Origin: a virus
IMG/VR virus record: IMGVR_UViG_3300020162_000708
Location: 1-47,482 of that record
DNA: 47,482 nucleotides
Strand: one strand, 5' to 3'
The notes below the pieces were generated by a model. It was not told the DNA's origin. It saw nothing but the letters and a program-made list of their open reading frames with translations, and searched no databases. Positions 1-5,542 of this stretch are shown piece by piece. Position 1 is the stretch's first letter, and the number at the start of each line of letters is the position of its first letter. Position numbers and translations under genes: made by a program.

Positions 1-1
1 A

Positions 2-55
2 ATCCTCATCACTGAACTACGCAACAAGAAGAAACTTGCTGAAATTGAAGTATAG
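2..55 (+). CDS. 3' end of a truncated gene (partial)
   Basis: An open frame enters from the left edge and ends at TAG (53-55). The 17 visible residues end in ..RNKKKLAEIEV, which is charged and helix-like. The stop lies just before the first stem-loop/promoter cassette, where a gene end would be expected. Too little is visible to name a family, and a chance open frame of this length cannot be excluded. Confidence 0.4.
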   Translation: MLITELRNKKKLAEIEV

Positions 56-58
56 TAT

Positions 59-122
59 GTGACACTTGTACAACTGGCACTGTAAATGAGCACAGTGCCC
101 ACTTTCATGCTATGATGTCAGT
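59..122 (+). promoter_or_regulatory. Stem-loop/extended -10 promoter cassette, copy 1
   Basis: An imperfect GTGxCA...TGGCAC stem (59-80) is followed by the AAATGAGCAC block (GAGCAC 88-93), a 17-nt spacer and the extended -10 TGC-TATGAT (hexamer 111-116). Six nucleotides later comes the ATG at 123, so a normal start point falls on the A of the start codon. This copy also has a perfect inverted repeat, GGCACTGT (76-83) with ACAGTGCC (92-99), which overlaps the -35 position and could be an operator. Confidence 0.7.
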
Positions 123-308
123 ATGACAAAAACAAAGATGAAGTTTCAAGATTATCCTATTCACAAACCTAGTCAAGAATGGTTTGAGAATAGTTGCAAT
201 ACTTGGGCAGAACATTACAACTGGATTCTTAGTCTCAAGATTTGGAGTGATTCAGATGTAGCATGGTTTGAGGATCAGTTTAATTTCAACAAGATTTACG
301 ATGTCTAA
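123..308 (+). CDS. Small phage protein of unknown function (61 aa)
   Basis: A 61-residue protein rich in Trp and aromatic residues (five Trp; a WAEHYNW segment in the middle). No signal peptide or membrane segment is seen. The ATG lies 6 nt behind the TATGAT hexamer of cassette copy 1, so the message should be leaderless; no Shine-Dalgarno is present or possible. The stop overlaps the ATG of the next reading frame by 8 nt. I do not recognise the family. The perfect cassette in front is the main evidence that it is expressed, probably early. Confidence 0.7.
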   Translation: MTKTKMKFQDYPIHKPSQEWFENSCNTWAEHYNWILSLKIWSDSDVAWFEDQFNFNKIYDV

Positions 309-435
309 TAAAGTTTGGAAAGGTGTCTGCCTTTGTGTTATCCTATTTGTAGGAGATCCTTTCATTAACTTGCCACAGGTTAATGCTAATTATGTGCCAG
401 ATGTAGAAGTGGCACATAACACTTGTAAAACCTGA
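301..435 (+). CDS. Short hydrophobic, possibly exported peptide (44 aa)
   Basis: Starts inside the end of the previous gene (ATGTCTAA overlap), an arrangement typical of translational coupling. Residues 1-18 hold a Lys-flanked hydrophobic stretch (VCLCVILFVG) and residue 29 ends a VNA motif, so an N-terminal signal or anchor is plausible. The last 14 codons run through the stem-loop of the following cassette, so the C-terminus is made of regulatory sequence. That suggests either cassette insertion into an older gene end or a fortuitous frame. Function unknown. Confidence 0.45.
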   Translation: MSNKVWKGVCLCVILFVGDPFINLPQVNANYVPDVEVAHNTCKT

Positions 436-451
436 GTTTATGTGCTATGAT
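391..451 (+). promoter_or_regulatory. Stem-loop/promoter cassette, copy 2 (with a leader)
   Basis: A perfect 9-bp stem, TATGTGCCA (391-399) with TGGCACATA (410-418), precedes a promoter with TTGTAA (423-428), 17 nt, and extended -10 TGC-TATGAT (446-451). Unlike the other copies, no ATG sits 6 nt behind the hexamer. The next gene starts at 476 with a Shine-Dalgarno, giving a leader of about 18 nt. This is the one cassette of the set with conventional initiation. Confidence 0.65.
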
Positions 452-475
452 GATTACATCAACAGTTGAGGAACA

Positions 476-616
476 ATGATTGACACTTGTAAATTGCATG
501 ATGATTTAGAAGATTTTGCATCCTATCTGGGTGTTGATTATGATGACTATTATCAAATGATTTATAGTCTTCCTGATGAAGATGAGTCTATTATTCAAGT
601 AGAACTCACTGTCTGA
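476..616 (+). CDS. Small acidic protein of unknown function (46 aa)
   Basis: ATG at 476 preceded by GAGG (468-471), one of the few good Shine-Dalgarno sequences in this region. The 46-residue product is very acidic (DDLEDF, DYDDYY, PDEDE) and has no membrane segment. It lies directly behind cassette copy 2. Small acidic early proteins of phages often bind host proteins or mimic DNA, but nothing here points to a specific role. Family not recognised. Confidence 0.6.
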   Translation: MIDTCKLHDDLEDFASYLGVDYDDYYQMIYSLPDEDESIIQVELTV

Positions 617-678
617 TTTTATAGGAATGTGTTTGCCTTAAAGTTACACAACTTTGTTCACTTACCACTTTCTTTATC

Positions 679-849
679 ATGTTTACCAACCTATTGTCTC
701 TTGCTGCTGATCTTGCTGATACCAACTTTGCTGCTTCTCAACTGATTATGAGTCTGCAAAATGCACAAACTGGTGCAGAACTTGTTGATGCTCTTGATGC
801 TTATGATAGTTCAGTTCTTGATAGTGTAACTGAACCTGTTGCTGTCTGA
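679..849 (+). CDS. AQTG-motif small protein, paralogue A (56 aa)
   Basis: A 56-residue, Ala/Leu-rich, acidic, helix-prone protein. Its centre reads AQTGAELVDALDA, which matches AQTGDDLLNVLDA in the protein at 6115-6303; both end with a Pro-Val segment. The two are therefore paralogues within one phage. Similar short proteins occur, as far as I recall, in many marine cyanophages; function unknown. The start is set by the only sensible ATG; no Shine-Dalgarno is seen. The stop is followed at once by a late-promoter-like box. Confidence 0.6.
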   Translation: MFTNLLSLAADLADTNFAASQLIMSLQNAQTGAELVDALDAYDSSVLDSVTEPVAV

Positions 850-850
850 T

Positions 851-858
851 AATAAATA
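851..858 (+). promoter_or_regulatory. T4-type late promoter-like box
   Basis: AATAAATA, one mismatch from the T4 late consensus TATAAATA, placed just after the stop at 849 and about 80 nt upstream of tRNA-Arg. It could give late transcription of the tRNA and the genes behind it. An AT-rich 8-mer alone is weak evidence. Confidence 0.35.
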
Positions 859-936
859 AGGCATCAAAGGTCCAAACTTTGAGTAAGTCCTTTACCCCTC
901 CATGCCTCTTAATAATGCACAAACAGGAGGGTATCT

Positions 937-1009
937 GGGCACATAGCATAATGGATAATGCATCATCCTTCTAAGATGTTGATTGGGGGTTCGAGTCCCT
1001 CTGTGCCCG
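937..1009 (+). tRNA. tRNA-Arg (anticodon UCU)
   Basis: A complete cloverleaf of 73 nt. Acceptor GGGCACA (937-943) pairs with TGTGCCC (1002-1008); D stem GCAT/ATGC (946-949/958-961); anticodon stem 963-967/975-979 with loop CTTCTAA, giving anticodon TCT (970-972); T stem 985-989/997-1001 with loop TTCGAGT; discriminator G1009. The top anticodon-stem pair is T-T. No CCA is encoded. It reads AGA/AGG; AGA is by far the commonest Arg codon in the structural genes of this window. Confidence 0.95.
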
Positions 1010-1024
1010 TTATACTTAAGAACA

Positions 1025-1150
1025 ATGAAGACTCCAAACTGGATACACAATTCTGGTAAACAAAAAAATACTAAAGGAACCTGCAAAGGTAAGATTAAAG
1101 CACGCAGACAAGTTTTACAACACCTAAAAGAAAAATATAAAGTAAAATGA
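1025..1150 (+). CDS. Small basic protein of unknown function (41 aa)
   Basis: A 41-residue, strongly basic protein (pI clearly high: GKQKNTKGTCKGKIKARR, then HLKEKYKVK). This looks suited to binding nucleic acid, which is inference only. It begins 15 nt behind tRNA-Arg, and its stop overlaps the next start as ATGA (1147-1150). The four-base overlap and the biased composition support a real gene despite its size. Confidence 0.6.
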   Translation: MKTPNWIHNSGKQKNTKGTCKGKIKARRQVLQHLKEKYKVK

Positions 1151-1359
1151 TACATCAACATACTCTACAAACAGCAGCAGCATTTGATAGACTTGATGAT
1201 GCTTTGCTGGGTAAAACTGATGACACTTTAAGTGAACTTATAGAGGATCTTGAGTACCTATTGTATAAGGCAAAGGAGATTCAAGGTGTTAGTGCATCAA
1301 TAAATGATGGATATGACTATGATCCTGTGCCACATTGTGACCTCCCTGAGTGTTACTGA
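1147..1359 (+). CDS. Small acidic protein of unknown function (70 aa)
   Basis: Coupled to the preceding gene by an ATGA overlap. The 70-residue product has a long predicted helix (LSELIEDLEYLLYKAKEI) and an Asp/Tyr-rich C-terminus with two Cys (HCDLPECY). No membrane segment. The stop is followed directly by the stem of the next cassette. Family not recognised. Confidence 0.65.
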   Translation: MIHQHTLQTAAAFDRLDDALLGKTDDTLSELIEDLEYLLYKAKEIQGVSASINDGYDYDPVPHCDLPECY

Positions 1360-1360
1360 T

Positions 1361-1424
1361 GTGCCAGTTGTAGAACCGTCACACTAAATGAGCACAGACC
1401 CCAAAAGTGTGCTATCATACATGT
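1361..1424 (+). promoter_or_regulatory. Stem-loop/extended -10 promoter cassette, copy 3
   Basis: A degraded stem (1361-1383) is followed by AAATGAGCACAGACCCC, a 17-nt spacer counted from GAGCAC (1390-1395), and extended -10 TGC-TATCAT (1413-1418). The ATG at 1425 comes 6 nt later. This is a class I cassette, nearly identical over about 45 nt to copies at 3440-3486 and 5570-5616. Confidence 0.75.
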
Positions 1425-1841
1425 ATGAAAAATCAAACCACTGAAATGACTGAAAAAGTTATTGATAAGATTGAAGAAATGTGCCAAGTTCTTCGCACTA
1501 ACTATCAATCCTATTCTATTGCAAGGCACAGAGATTATATTGCTAAAGGTGATAGTGTAGAATGGCATCAACAGCAGATTGAGAAACTCTGTGAAGGTGA
1601 AGGTGTTGATGAGTATAATTATACCAAAGGCAGAAAGTATGCTAAAATTATTCATGTTACCAATGATAGTAAGCAACGCAGTGCTCATGCTTTTGTGGAC
1701 CTGAATACTGGTGATGTGTACAAATCTGCTACTTGGTCTGCACCTGCACTGAATGGTGTAAGGTATAATCTTCTTGATGATCAATCTCGTCAAGATATGT
1801 ACAAACGTGCAGATTGGGCAGGTTCTTATCTCTACAAATGA
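1425..1841 (+). CDS. Phage protein of unknown function, GDVYKSA-type (138 aa)
   Basis: A 138-residue soluble protein. The N-terminal half is helical and charged. The C-terminal half (about 88-125) has a compact motif series, GRKYAKIIHV, HAFVDLNTGDVYKSATW and APALNGVRYNL, which I recall from small proteins of many tailed phages, though their role is not known to me. ATG at 1425 is preferred to an in-frame GTG at 1407, because the 6 codons between them are the promoter itself. The stop overlaps the next start as ATGA. Confidence 0.8.
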   Translation: MKNQTTEMTEKVIDKIEEMCQVLRTNYQSYSIARHRDYIAKGDSVEWHQQQIEKLCEGEGVDEYNYTKGRKYAKIIHVTNDSKQRSAHAFVDLNTGDVYKSATWSAPALNGVRYNLLDDQSRQDMYKRADWAGSYLYK

Positions 1842-1915
1842 TTACATTCATTCTTTGGTGGTTATTTGCAATGGTTATTGCAGTGTTTATTAACTATTCC
1901 TTACATTTGAAATGA
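1838..1915 (+). CDS. Single-pass membrane peptide (25 aa)
   Basis: A 25-residue peptide that is almost all transmembrane helix (FILWWLFAMVIAVFINYSL), ending in LHLK. It is joined to its neighbours by ATGA overlaps on both sides (1838-1841 and 1912-1915). Such a double overlap is unlikely by chance and suggests a coupled operon with the exported protein that follows. It could act on the host inner or thylakoid membrane; that is inference. Confidence 0.5.
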   Translation: MITFILWWLFAMVIAVFINYSLHLK

Positions 1916-2058
1916 AAGCAACTGTTTTTTGTATTTTGTGCCTTGTGGTTGGTGTTGTTGTGAGTGCAAATGCTGATCACCAAATGAAACAAGAAACTGC
2001 GAAGGAAAAGTATTGCAAAACCCTAGCATATTGGCACCCTGATTGTAATGTTGAGTGA
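1912..2058 (+). CDS. Small exported protein with two cysteines (48 aa)
   Basis: An N-terminal hydrophobic segment (VFCILCLVVGVVV) ends in SANA, a fitting signal-peptidase I site (cut after residue 21, before DHQM). The mature part of about 27 residues has two Cys in KYCKTLAYWHPDC, able to form a disulfide outside the cytoplasm. It is the third gene of a chain coupled by ATGA overlaps. Family not recognised; a periplasmic or envelope role is likely. Confidence 0.6.
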   Translation: MKATVFCILCLVVGVVVSANADHQMKQETAKEKYCKTLAYWHPDCNVE

Positions 2059-2118
2059 CACTTGTAGAACTGTCCACTAATGCTTGACTTTTTAGTAAAT
2101 CTGTGGTATCATACATGT
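2055..2118 (+). promoter_or_regulatory. Stem-loop/promoter cassette, copy 4 (with a -35 box)
   Basis: A weak stem (2055-2077) overlaps the preceding stop. The promoter has TTGACT (2084-2089), a 17-nt spacer and extended -10 TGG-TATCAT (2107-2112), followed after ACATGT by ATG at 2119. It keeps the -10/ATG junction of the other copies but carries a classical -35 box instead of GAGCAC or TTTACC. Confidence 0.75.
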
Positions 2119-2268
2119 ATGAAAGATAAGTTTATGACTGATTCCACTCTTGATCTCTTCTGTGACCATGCAGATACACAAATGGCAGAAGAGTATGCTA
2201 TGGAACTTGAATCAAAAGCAGCAGAATTAGAAGTTACTGTAGATTACTACATGGCAGAGTTTCTCTGA
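2119..2268 (+). CDS. Small acidic helical protein (49 aa)
   Basis: A 49-residue acidic protein, mostly helical (AEEYAMELESKAAELEVT), with no membrane segment. ATG at 2119 is chosen because it lies 6 nt behind TATCAT; a longer frame from 2080 would translate the promoter. It precedes the nuclease gene by a short gap and is probably co-transcribed with it. Function unknown. Confidence 0.65.
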   Translation: MKDKFMTDSTLDLFCDHADTQMAEEYAMELESKAAELEVTVDYYMAEFL

Positions 2269-2305
2269 TTCTTTGACTACAAACAACAACATTATTAACA
2301 ACAAA

Positions 2306-2986
2306 ATGCTGACTATCTCTCAACCTTTCAATCATCTTGATCTGCCTAAACTTGCAGACATTCCTACTGAAACTGTAAATGGTTCTCGTAAATATGTGGT
2401 GAATGGTAAACTATTGCCTTCTATCACCACAGTTACTTCCTATCAGAATCGCAAATCTATTGCAGAGTGGAGGGAACGTGTTGGTGCTGATGTTGCAAAT
2501 AAGATTAGTCAATTTGCATCTACCAATGGCACTAAGTTTCACAGTATTGTAGAGCAATATGTGAACAATTCCATTGACTTTGCAGAGTATGAAGGCAATG
2601 AACAGTATGAAGTTTCCCTGAAACTTTTCAATCAATTTCAACACTTGCTTGATAGGATTAACAATGTTCACTATCAAGAATGTGCATTGTATTCTCAACA
2701 ACTTGGCATTGCTGGTCGTGTAGATTGTATTGCAGAGTTTGATGGTGAATTGTCTATCATTGACTTCAAGAGTTCTTCTAAACCAAAGTATGAATCTCAG
2801 ATTCTTGGTTATTTTGTGCAAGAGACAGGTTATGCTAAAATGTATGAAGAAATGACTGGTAAGAAAGTTACTCAAATTGTAACTCTGATTTCTTGTCATT
2901 CAGGTGAAACACAAGTTTTTGTTAGAAACCCTGATGATTATGTTGACACTCTCAAGCAGTATATTGTAGAATACAACAACAAATAA
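2306..2986 (+). CDS. PD-(D/E)XK (RecB-like) nuclease
   Basis: A 226-residue cytoplasmic nuclease. The visible motifs follow the family order: GTKFHSIVE (about 75-83, with His79), GRVD (Asp140), IIDFK (Asp153 and Lys155, the D...DXK core) and the later Tyr of YAKMYEE (about 176-182). RecB-like nucleases of this size in T4-like phages act in DNA degradation or recombination; the exact substrate cannot be read from sequence. ATG at 2306 is preferred to a TTG at 2273, because the extra 11 residues are a low-complexity Asn run. It shares the cassette promoter at 2084-2112 with the small gene before it. Confidence 0.85.
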   Translation: MLTISQPFNHLDLPKLADIPTETVNGSRKYVVNGKLLPSITTVTSYQNRKSIAEWRERVGADVANKISQFASTNGTKFHSIVEQYVNNSIDFAEYEGNEQYEVSLKLFNQFQHLLDRINNVHYQECALYSQQLGIAGRVDCIAEFDGELSIIDFKSSSKPKYESQILGYFVQETGYAKMYEEMTGKKVTQIVTLISCHSGETQVFVRNPDDYVDTLKQYIVEYNNK

Positions 2987-2987
2987 T

Positions 2988-3299
2988 ATGCAAGATTGGA
3001 AATGTAGCATAAGGATGCCCTCAAACCACATACAAACTGTGTGGGTTGAGGCATACAATTATAGTGATGCTGTGTTAAGTGCAGAATCTAGCACTGGTGG
3101 AAAGTGTATCAATGCAACTCCACAGTTCTCATCATCATCTTCCGCATCTCAATCTAGTGGTGATACGGAAATCAATGGAGGTTTAGTACTAGTTGGTCTT
3201 GCACTGATGATGTTAATCTATGCCTGGAAGTGGATTCTACTTATTGGTGCCATTTCTTTGGCAATTTGGTTCATTATTGCAATTTGCAAAGAAGATTAA
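2988..3299 (+). CDS. Two-pass membrane protein, phage conserved type (103 aa)
   Basis: The N-terminal part (1-60) has a small soluble domain (CSIRMPSNHIQTVWVEAYN, then GGKCINATPQF) followed by a Ser-rich linker. Residues about 65-98 hold two adjacent hydrophobic segments joined by AWKW, so the protein should be a hairpin in the membrane with the N-terminal domain on one side. I recall similar small proteins in cyanophages, without known function. It starts 2 nt behind the nuclease stop, and tRNA-Thr follows 9 nt later. Confidence 0.75.
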   Translation: MQDWKCSIRMPSNHIQTVWVEAYNYSDAVLSAESSTGGKCINATPQFSSSSSASQSSGDTEINGGLVLVGLALMMLIYAWKWILLIGAISLAIWFIIAICKED

Positions 3300-3308
3300 C
3301 TCTTTTTT

Positions 3309-3380
3309 GCCTCAGTAGCACAATGGTAGTGCATCTCACTTGTAATGAGAAGGTTGCAGGTTCAAATCCTGTCTGGGGCT
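3309..3380 (+). tRNA. tRNA-Thr (anticodon UGU)
   Basis: A complete cloverleaf of 72 nt. Acceptor GCCTCAG (3309-3315) pairs with CTGGGGC (3373-3379); D stem GCAC/GTGC; anticodon stem TCTCA/TGAGA with loop CTTGTAA, anticodon TGT (3341-3343); T stem GCAGG/CCTGT with loop TTCAAAT; discriminator T3380; no encoded CCA. It reads ACA and, by wobble, ACG. Confidence 0.95.
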
Positions 3381-3412
3381 TATACCTACCACAAATGTAT
3401 GGCATTTGGATG

Positions 3413-3483
3413 ATACCATGTGCCACATGTACTAGTGTCACACGAAATGAGCACAGACCCCAAAAGTGTGCTATCATACATGT
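3413..3483 (+). promoter_or_regulatory. Stem-loop/extended -10 promoter cassette, copy 5
   Basis: It begins with the conserved ATACCATGTGCC, continues with a rearranged stem (CAC...GTG, 3424-3440), then AAATGAGCACAGACCCC with GAGCAC at 3449-3454, 17 nt, and extended -10 TGC-TATCAT (3472-3477). ATG follows at 3484. It is class I and nearly identical to copy 3 in the last 45 nt. Confidence 0.75.
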
Positions 3484-3726
3484 ATGAAAAATCAAATTGC
3501 ATCTGAGATCTTCCACTATCACACTAACTGGAAGGAAGGTAAAGTTAATCAAATGTGGATTCAACAAATCACTCCTGAGCATCAAGAATGTGATCACAAA
3601 TATGTTGCTATTGCTTTCAATCCTGAGAAGAATGTGAGCATGGTGATGAGCAATCCTCGCAGTCATTATGATACTCTGCTGTGGGTTCGCAAGTTCTGTG
3701 GTTCTTTCTCTATTCTCCCTGTTTGA
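3484..3726 (+). CDS. Small protein of unknown function (80 aa)
   Basis: An 80-residue soluble protein with several His and Trp (FHYHTNWKEG, CDHKYVAIAFN). A short beta-rich segment KYVAIAFNPEKNVSMVMS is visible in the middle. ATG at 3484 is set by the promoter; an in-frame GTG at 3466 would translate the -10 region. Two more small genes follow closely and are probably co-transcribed. Family not recognised. Confidence 0.7.
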   Translation: MKNQIASEIFHYHTNWKEGKVNQMWIQQITPEHQECDHKYVAIAFNPEKNVSMVMSNPRSHYDTLLWVRKFCGSFSILPV

Positions 3727-3728
3727 TA

Positions 3729-3890
3729 ATGAAAACTTACAAAGTTACAGTTGATACTAATGATGGATGTAGGACCATTTGGTATGAAAAATCAAGTGCA
3801 AAGAAAGCACCTACAATTATATGTAATAGGGTCTTTTCTCAACTTCAAGGATTAAATCTCAAAGACATTTCTGTTGATCTTTTTGTATAA
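3729..3890 (+). CDS. Small basic protein of unknown function (53 aa)
   Basis: A 53-residue protein of alternating beta and helix character. The first strand, MKTYKVTVDT, and the pattern of a short strand, a basic helix (KKAPTIICNRVFSQL) and a last strand (ISVDLFV) suggest a small alpha/beta fold. The ATG is 2 nt behind the previous stop, and the next gene begins directly after this one's TAA. Family not recognised. Confidence 0.6.
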   Translation: MKTYKVTVDTNDGCRTIWYEKSSAKKAPTIICNRVFSQLQGLNLKDISVDLFV

Positions 3891-4028
3891 ATGAAAACTT
3901 TCTTTGCTGGTCTTGTTGTTGCTACTGTTGGTTTCAGTGGTATTGCTAACATTCTGAATGTTGGTCTCAATATTGTACAAACTCATGCACAACAACTTAA
4001 CTCTCAAATTGAACAAATCAATGAATAA
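3891..4028 (+). CDS. Small membrane-anchored or exported peptide (45 aa)
   Basis: ATG directly abuts the preceding stop. Residues 4-27 are hydrophobic (FFAGLVVATVGFSGIANILN), then an amphipathic Gln/Asn-rich tail (HAQQLNSQIEQINE). A single N-terminal anchor with a cytoplasmic or periplasmic coil is the simplest reading. The stop overlaps the next ATG (ATGAATAA, 4021-4028). Confidence 0.55.
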   Translation: MKTFFAGLVVATVGFSGIANILNVGLNIVQTHAQQLNSQIEQINE

Positions 4029-4281
4029 AGTTAAATCTGAAACTATGATGATTGCCTCCACTGGGCACATCAAACTAGCAGATAATGAGTGGGCAAAAGA
4101 TAATTCACACATGAAAAGTGACTTTTCTTACCTATTCTCAGTGCCACAGGTTGAGTATGAAGAAAACATGCCACAATCCATTGCATTTCTGTTAGGAATT
4201 GCTGCATCTAATGGGTATGAATGGTTGATGCTAGATTCTGATGCTGATGTAATTGAAGGCATCCCAAGTTATGACTGGTGA
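4021..4281 (+). CDS. Small phage protein of unknown function (86 aa)
   Basis: An 86-residue soluble protein. Its motifs are STGHIKLADNEW near the start and ASNGYEWLMLDSDADVIEGIPSYDW at the end; the last, ending in a conserved-looking YDW, resembles small proteins of bacterial mobile elements (DUF5983-like, from memory), a weak link. ATG at 4021 overlaps the upstream stop and is preferred to a longer frame from 3958, which would lie mostly inside the previous gene. The class II cassette follows a few bases later. Confidence 0.65.
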   Translation: MNKVKSETMMIASTGHIKLADNEWAKDNSHMKSDFSYLFSVPQVEYEENMPQSIAFLLGIAASNGYEWLMLDSDADVIEGIPSYDW

Positions 4282-4284
4282 ACT

Positions 4285-4355
4285 ATACCATGTGCCAGTT
4301 GTGAAACTGGTCGCTATATTTACCAAAACACCTAAATCCATGCTATCATACATGT
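4285..4355 (+). promoter_or_regulatory. Stem-loop/extended -10 promoter cassette, copy 6
   Basis: A perfect 6-bp stem with tetraloop, CCAGTT-GTGA-AACTGG (4295-4310), then TCGCTATATTTACCAAAAC, and extended -10 TGC-TATCAT (4344-4349) with ATG at 4356. TTTACC (4319-4324) lies 19 nt upstream of the hexamer. This is the first of four class II copies (4285, 4815, 6310, 6624). Confidence 0.75.
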
Positions 4356-4631
4356 ATGATAAATCAAATGACTGACTTCCCCACAATTCAATCTAAAGAT
4401 GGCACAATGATTGTGTCATTTTATCCTGTTAAAACTCCATTTGGTGATGTATCAAAAGAGTGGTGTTTGCAGGTATTAGAATGGGATGGCATTGAAACAA
4501 TGTCTAAAAAGTATCTCAACAGGGTAGAAAAAACACTTGCAATTCGCGATAGAATTGCACATGGTTATGTGTTTGTGAAAGATAACACTGAACTTCCGCA
4601 ACTTGGCAATCCTTTCTATGGTGCAGTTTGA
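4356..4631 (+). CDS. Small protein of unknown function (91 aa)
   Basis: A 91-residue soluble protein with a beta-rich N-terminal half (GTMIVSFYPVKTPFGD, EWCLQVLEWDGIE) followed by a basic helix (KKYLNRVEKTLAIRDRIAHG). ATG at 4356 lies 6 nt behind TATCAT. The last base of the stop is also the first base of the next start (TGATG). Family not recognised. Confidence 0.7.
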   Translation: MINQMTDFPTIQSKDGTMIVSFYPVKTPFGDVSKEWCLQVLEWDGIETMSKKYLNRVEKTLAIRDRIAHGYVFVKDNTELPQLGNPFYGAV

Positions 4632-4834
4632 TGATTGATACTAACATTCAAATGATGATTGATGAAAAACTGAATAATATTATTGAGGTACTTGAGAGGG
4701 CAATATGTGAATCAGAGACTGCAATAGATGATCCTGAGAAAGGTTATCCCTATGCTTGTGGGTATAGTAGAGCAGCAATGAAAGGTGTACTAAATGATGT
4801 TCATTGGGTAAGTGATACCATGTGCCAGTTGTAG
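4631..4834 (+). CDS. Small acidic helical protein; stop codon lies in the next cassette's hairpin (67 aa)
   Basis: ATG at 4631 overlaps the previous stop; a TTG at 4628 is a less likely start. The protein is helical and acidic (LNNIIEVLERAICESETAIDD). Its last codons, ATG-TGC-CAG-TTG-TAG, are the 5' arm and loop of the stem-loop 4825-4840, so the C-terminal MCQL is encoded by the cassette. This suggests that the cassette arrived in, or replaced, the original gene end. Confidence 0.6.
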   Translation: MIDTNIQMMIDEKLNNIIEVLERAICESETAIDDPEKGYPYACGYSRAAMKGVLNDVHWVSDTMCQL

Positions 4835-4885
4835 AACTGGTCGCTATATTTACCAAAACCCTTGAAAACGTGCTATCATACAGGT
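4815..4885 (+). promoter_or_regulatory. Stem-loop/extended -10 promoter cassette, copy 7
   Basis: Perfect stem CCAGTT-GTAG-AACTGG (4825-4840), then TTTACCAAAACCC and extended -10 TGC-TATCAT (4874-4879), with ATG at 4886. Class II. The junction reads ACAGGT rather than ACATGT, but the 6-nt spacing is kept. Confidence 0.75.
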
Positions 4886-5359
4886 ATGGAAAAAAACAAA
4901 ACATTCTCAAAACTCATTTACAACATCTCAAACCCCAAATGTGTAGTGTTTGATCTAGATGCCACATTGTGCCATCATGGTGATCAATCAGGGTTTGAAG
5001 AATGTGATCAATTCCCTGCTATTGATGCTGTTGTAGATGTTGCAAAGCACTGCAAATCTATGGGTTTTGATCTAGTCATTGCTACTGCCAGACCTGATAC
5101 ATTTGCAGATGGCACAGCATACTGGTTGCAGGAACATTTGCCTGAGTTTGATGCACTCTACATGAAAAATGCAGATGATGATGCAACTGGTTCCACTGCT
5201 AAAGGTCATCAACTGATGGACATTCTGCGTTTTTGGGATGATATTCAGTTCTGGGTTGATGATAGTCCATTCAATGCAAAAGTCATTGAGGATCATGGTG
5301 TGCACTGCATTCGTCCTTCTCACAATGATGCTTTCTGGGCAGACTATGGGGATCAGTGA
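4886..5359 (+). CDS. HAD-superfamily phosphatase
   Basis: A 157-residue cytoplasmic hydrolase of the haloacid dehalogenase fold. Motif I is VFDLDATL, with Asp23 as the nucleophile and Asp25 as the acid/base; motif II is IATARP (Thr67); a Lys for motif III is offered by TAKGH (Lys106); motif IV is WVDDSPFN (Asp125, Asp126). The set resembles the 3'-phosphatase domain of phage Pnkp-type enzymes and phage nucleotide phosphatases, but no kinase domain is attached. The substrate cannot be told from sequence. ATG at 4886 is placed by cassette copy 7. Confidence 0.85.
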   Translation: MEKNKTFSKLIYNISNPKCVVFDLDATLCHHGDQSGFEECDQFPAIDAVVDVAKHCKSMGFDLVIATARPDTFADGTAYWLQEHLPEFDALYMKNADDDATGSTAKGHQLMDILRFWDDIQFWVDDSPFNAKVIEDHGVHCIRPSHNDAFWADYGDQ

Positions 5360-5540
5360 GTTAGAATCTCCTGGTAACATTGCCTATTTTCTTTACATCA
5401 GACAAGCATACAAACCTCATACTGCTATACCTACCAGACAAGAGTTGTTGATAAGAAATCCTCATTATCTTATCAAACTAGAACTAGAGAAACTGGAGAG
5501 GAGAAAAGGTATGGCAAGATTCAAACTTAGGGAAGATTGA
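5346..5540 (+). CDS. Small basic protein of unknown function (64 aa)
   Basis: Starts 14 nt inside the end of the HAD gene. A longer frame from 5238 lies within the HAD gene and gives a poor protein, so ATG at 5346 is preferred. The product is helical and basic, with ELEKLERRKGMARFKLRED at the C-terminus. It is probably translated from the HAD message. Family not recognised. Confidence 0.6.
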   Translation: MGISELESPGNIAYFLYIRQAYKPHTAIPTRQELLIRNPHYLIKLELEKLERRKGMARFKLRED

Positions 5541-5542
5541 CT

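Noticed and set aside
902-946. 14-codon frame with NNAQTGG
   Set aside because: Too short and it ends inside the tRNA; kept only as a possible remnant of the AQTG family.
892-1161. 89-residue minus-strand frame covering tRNA-Arg
   Set aside because: It runs through a complete tRNA and opposite two coupled small genes.
1407-1424. GTG start giving an N-terminal CYHTC extension; same at 3466 and 5596
   Set aside because: The extra codons are the -10 region of the cassette, repeated in front of unrelated proteins; the ATG 6 nt behind the hexamer explains the constant sequence better.
3230-3487. 85-residue + frame across tRNA-Thr
   Set aside because: It overlaps the membrane protein end, the whole tRNA and a promoter cassette.
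5238-5345. Longer start for the gene at 5346
   Set aside because: The extension lies wholly within the HAD gene in another frame and has shadow-like composition.
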